Part shown: in pieces, positions 32,562 through 34,543 of the stretch
How the letters are laid out: each line of letters starts with the position of its first letter
Position numbering within the stretch: the stretch's first letter is position 1
NCBI GenBank assembly: GCA_029242325.1
Contig: JAQWUD010000008.1
Coordinates: 1 to 34,543, forward strand
Direction of reading: 5' to 3'
DNA: 34,543 nucleotides
DNA from: Luminiphilus sp.
GTDB lineage: Bacteria > Pseudomonadota > Gammaproteobacteria > Pseudomonadales > Halieaceae
The notes under the pieces: model-generated
What the model saw: only the letters and a program-made list of their open reading frames with translations
Told to the model about the DNA's origin: nothing
Databases searched by the model: none
Translations under genes and position numbers: made by a program

Positions 32562-33746
32562 TTATTGACGGCTTAGTATCAACGCCCCAGCCAAGGCCCC
32601 TCCCCCGACAGATGTAAGTGCCAATTCCGGATCGCCCTTGACTTGCCGGCCATCTGCCTCGCCCCAGAGCTGGAGACAAGACTCCCTCAACAAGCCAAAA
32701 CCATGTAATCGACCACCCGACAGTTGCCCACCACCGGTATTCATGGGACAGACGCCATCGAGAGTGATTTGTCCGGGCTGAGCGATATATTCTCCCCCCT
32801 CGCCCGGCGCACAAAATCCGAGTGCCTCCAACCAAATAATGGGCTGGATACTGAACCCATCATAAATATTGGCGAGGTCCATATCAGACGGCTTGAGATC
32901 GGTGCGCTGCCAGAGCCACTTGCCAACATCTCTCGCCGGCATACTTGTAATGTCCTCATATTGATCCCAACTGTCTTTTCCATAAAGGGCGCCGCTCATT
33001 GCCTCTATTCGAAGCGGCCTGTTTCGGGTTTCCTTAGCGGCGGCCACTCCCGAAACAATGAATGACACGGATCCATCTATCGGCGCATCGCAGTCATACA
33101 TGCATAGCGGATCTGAAATGATGCGACTGGATAAATAGTCCTCTAGAGAGAGCGACTCTCGATAAATTGCTGAGGGGGTTAACTGAGCATTTTTCCGAGC
33201 GTTAAGGACCCATGACGCCATTTGCTCTCGAGTCAAACCATGCCGATGCATTCTGACTTTGGTAATCATGGCGTGGCTGTGAATCGGCGATAGCGCATTA
33301 AATGGATAAGACCAGCCTTGCCAATTATTCCATCTGCGCGCGGGCGCACCGTCTTGCAATGGCGCCTCTCGCGATTGCTTCATCATGGAATACTGGATGG
33401 CTGTACGGTGAACAACAACATGGCGCGCCTGCCCCGTCGCCACCGCCATTGCTGCGGTCATTATCGATGAAAGCGTGCTGGGGCCCTCTTGCAACGAGGC
33501 AAACCAGTTTAGCCGTAAACCCAAGCCGTTCTTAATGTCGCGCAAAGGAACGGGCGTCATTCCGGGCGTCTCGCTCACTGCCGGATTGGTGCAGAGACCG
33601 TCTACGTCATCTACGGTCAATCCGGCGTGCGCAATCGCGCTCATAATTGAGTCAAGAGCCAGATCAATCGCCGGCTTATTGACATTGCGGCCAATCGCAG
33701 AGATTCCCGCTCCGGTAATACAAGCGTCACGCTCGAGGACCTTCAT
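32562..33746 (-). CDS. Cys-less thiolase-fold protein, Ltp2-like (probable retro-aldolase)
   Basis: A 394-residue thiolase-fold protein of the lipid-transfer/SCPx group that has lost its thiolase catalytic residues. Where the Cys-containing paralogue has TNACATG, this one aligns with EGPSTLS (Gly88 for Cys). HDCF becomes IYDGFS, GHPLGATG becomes SGGRLHGFG, and the second Cys in GSACAV is absent. In the steroid aldolase Ltp2 a similar loss of Cys accompanies a change from thiolysis to retro-aldol cleavage with a Tyr acting in catalysis, and Tyr in IYDGF is a candidate here. It overlaps its DUF35 partner (ATGA), matching the Ltp2-ChsH arrangement. It would cleave a tertiary beta-hydroxyacyl-CoA to a ketone plus a short acyl-CoA. 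Function is by analogy. Confidence 0.85.
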   Translation of the reverse strand: MKVLERDACITGAGISAIGRNVNKPAIDLALDSIMSAIAHAGLTVDDVDGLCTNPAVSETPGMTPVPLRDIKNGLGLRLNWFASLQEGPSTLSSIMTAAMAVATGQARHVVVHRTAIQYSMMKQSREAPLQDGAPARRWNNWQGWSYPFNALSPIHSHAMITKVRMHRHGLTREQMASWVLNARKNAQLTPSAIYRESLSLEDYLSSRIISDPLCMYDCDAPIDGSVSFIVSGVAAAKETRNRPLRIEAMSGALYGKDSWDQYEDITSMPARDVGKWLWQRTDLKPSDMDLANIYDGFSIQPIIWLEALGFCAPGEGGEYIAQPGQITLDGVCPMNTGGGQLSGGRLHGFGLLRESCLQLWGEADGRQVKGDPELALTSVGGGALAGALILSRQ

Positions 33747-34183
33747 TTAGCATCACCACTCGGTAAATCAGGCTCAAACAGCGGCAGCCAGACATCTTCC
33801 CGGTGATCAAAAAGCACCTTGACCGACTGACCAATAAAAACATCTTCAACCGAACAATTGACGATGTTTGTGGTCAGCCTGAGACCCTCTTGTTCCTCCA
33901 TCTCAACAATGGCCACTACAAAAGGCGCCTCTAGTCCTGCCTGCCACGCGTGCCGGTTTATCGTGAAAGTCAGCACTGTCGCTCGACCCGATACCTCGGC
34001 GGGCGTAATATCTCTGGATCTGCACTGAGCACAAATCGGGGCAGACGGATGGATGAAGTATCCACAAGCGTTGCATTGACTGAAACGAAGAACGCCGGCT
34101 TCGCCCGACTGCCAAAAAAATCGGTTTCGCTCATTGAGCGCAGGTAGGTCCCTCCGCGGCGATGCCAGACAATCAACTCTCAC
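33743..34183 (-). CDS. DUF35 OB-fold zinc-ribbon protein, partner of Cys-less thiolase
   Basis: A 146-residue DUF35 protein with zinc-ribbon Cys37/Cys40/Cys51/Cys54 in CNACGYFIHPSAPICAQC and a C-terminal OB-fold (TFTINRHAWQAGLEAPFVVAIVEME). In steroid degraders the homologous domain (ChsH2 C-terminus) binds the Ltp2 aldolase and is needed for activity; here it is a separate protein. The GTG at 34183 is chosen because AGGGGAG lies 9 bp upstream; a TTG at 34219 would place the site inside the gene. Its stop overlaps the thiolase start in ATGA. The upstream region holds operator copy 6. Confidence 0.87.
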   Translation of the reverse strand: MRVDCLASPRRDLPALNERNRFFWQSGEAGVLRFSQCNACGYFIHPSAPICAQCRSRDITPAEVSGRATVLTFTINRHAWQAGLEAPFVVAIVEMEEQEGLRLTTNIVNCSVEDVFIGQSVKVLFDHREDVWLPLFEPDLPSGDAK

Positions 34184-34230
34184 AAATACTGCTCCCCTCT
34201 TATCATGACGACAAACCAAGCAACGCCAAT

Positions 34231-34249
34231 AGTTGACGCACCGTCAGTT
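34231..34249. promoter_or_regulatory. Island operator copy 6 (divergent, DUF35-aldolase / dehydratase)
   Basis: AGTTGAC-GCACC-GTCAGTT: perfect right arm, left arm with two mismatches. On the plus strand the left arm forms a near-consensus -35, TTGACG (34233-34238), with CATAAG-like bases about 16 bp on. It lies 48 bp before the DUF35 start and 91 bp before the dehydratase start. Confidence 0.72.
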
Positions 34250-34339
34250 TTTAGCATAAGGTTCGAGGCATTACTAGGCAATTTTTAGTGGGCGGCCTCT
34301 GAATGACTACGACATCCGTCACGGACAGGAGGGTAATAG

Positions 34340-34543
34340 TTGTCTGACAAGGCCCCTCAATCTGGGCAAGAAACCGGCAAGATTTCGGACAACGATATCG
34401 CGCGTGCAAAGCGTCAGATAGGCGTTCCGAAATTCTCTCGAAACAAACCATACAATGAAATTGCGTCGCCTGACGGAATGAGGCACTTCGCCTTTGCGTG
34501 CGGGGACAGTAACCCGCTCTTTAACGATAGAGATTACGGAAAA
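34340..34543 (+). CDS. Hotdog-fold dehydratase (FAS1-like/MaoC N-terminal type), partial at right edge
   Basis: A reading frame starts at a TTG preceded by a strong AGGAGGG (about 34327-34333) and stays open for 68 codons to the window edge. The visible part, with IGVPKFSRNKPYNEI then FAFACGDSNPLFNDRDYGK, matches the N-terminal segment of FAS1-like and MaoC-type dehydratases, in which the GDxNP element leads the hotdog fold. In steroid side-chain clusters such dehydratases (ChsH1/ChsH2) hydrate the enoyl-CoA that Ltp2 then cleaves. Divergent placement next to the Cys-less thiolase and DUF35 gene supports the same role. The rest of the protein is outside the window. Confidence 0.78.
   Translation, partial: MSDKAPQSGQETGKISDNDIARAKRQIGVPKFSRNKPYNEIASPDGMRHFAFACGDSNPLFNDRDYGK

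Noticed and set aside
1-34543. CRISPR arrays, tRNA or rRNA genes, insertion sequences
   Set aside because: No direct-repeat array, cloverleaf-like sequence, transposase or terminal repeats were seen on reading through the window.

Overview
The window looks like chromosomal DNA of an aerobic gammaproteobacterium, probably a marine one. This is inferred from the Atm1-type ABC exporter and Tag-family DNA glycosylase at the left end, the moderate GC content judged by eye, and a dense set of CoA-dependent catabolic genes with two cytochrome P450s. I cannot name the species.

Layout. Positions 1-2074 hold ordinary genes: a partial Atm1-type ABC exporter running off the left edge and a 3-methyladenine DNA glycosylase. 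After a gene-poor stretch (2075-2365), everything to the right edge appears to be one large catabolic island. It contains two P450s, one P450-type 3Fe-4S ferredoxin, two aldehyde dehydrogenases, two AMP-forming acyl-CoA ligases, two acyl-CoA dehydrogenase (ACAD) pairs, two crotonases and a MaoC-type hydratase. It also has six short-chain dehydrogenases (SDRs), two thiolase-family proteins each paired with a DUF35 OB-fold protein, an MmgE/PrpD protein, an amidohydrolase, an exported metallo-beta-lactamase (MBL) fold hydrolase, two MFS transporters, one TetR regulator, and the start of a second hotdog-fold dehydratase at the right edge.

Regulation. Six copies of a 19-bp inverted repeat, consensus AACTGAC-N5-GTCAGTT, lie in the intergenic regions at 5657, 7354, 12891, 19526, 30130 and 34231. 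Four are in divergent promoter regions, so the six sites can serve about ten transcription units. Five directly abut a -10-like hexamer. This is the strongest undescribed signal I see: one operator family tying the island into a single regulon. The TetR protein at 6618-7307 is the only candidate regulator in view.

How the genes may work together (inference). P450 hydroxylation and aldehyde oxidation would make a carboxylic acid and a ligase would activate it to a CoA ester. ACAD pairs, crotonase or MaoC hydratases, SDRs and a Cys-containing SCPx-type thiolase would carry out beta-oxidation. The second thiolase homologue has lost its catalytic Cys and sits with a DUF35 partner, divergent from a dehydratase, like the Ltp2/ChsH steroid side-chain retro-aldolase module. 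One P450 strongly resembles P450cam (CYP101). The substrate is probably a branched or alicyclic isoprenoid, terpenoid or steroid-like compound. No 3-ketosteroid dehydrogenase, KshA-type oxygenase or meta-cleavage gene is visible, so the exact substrate is unresolved.
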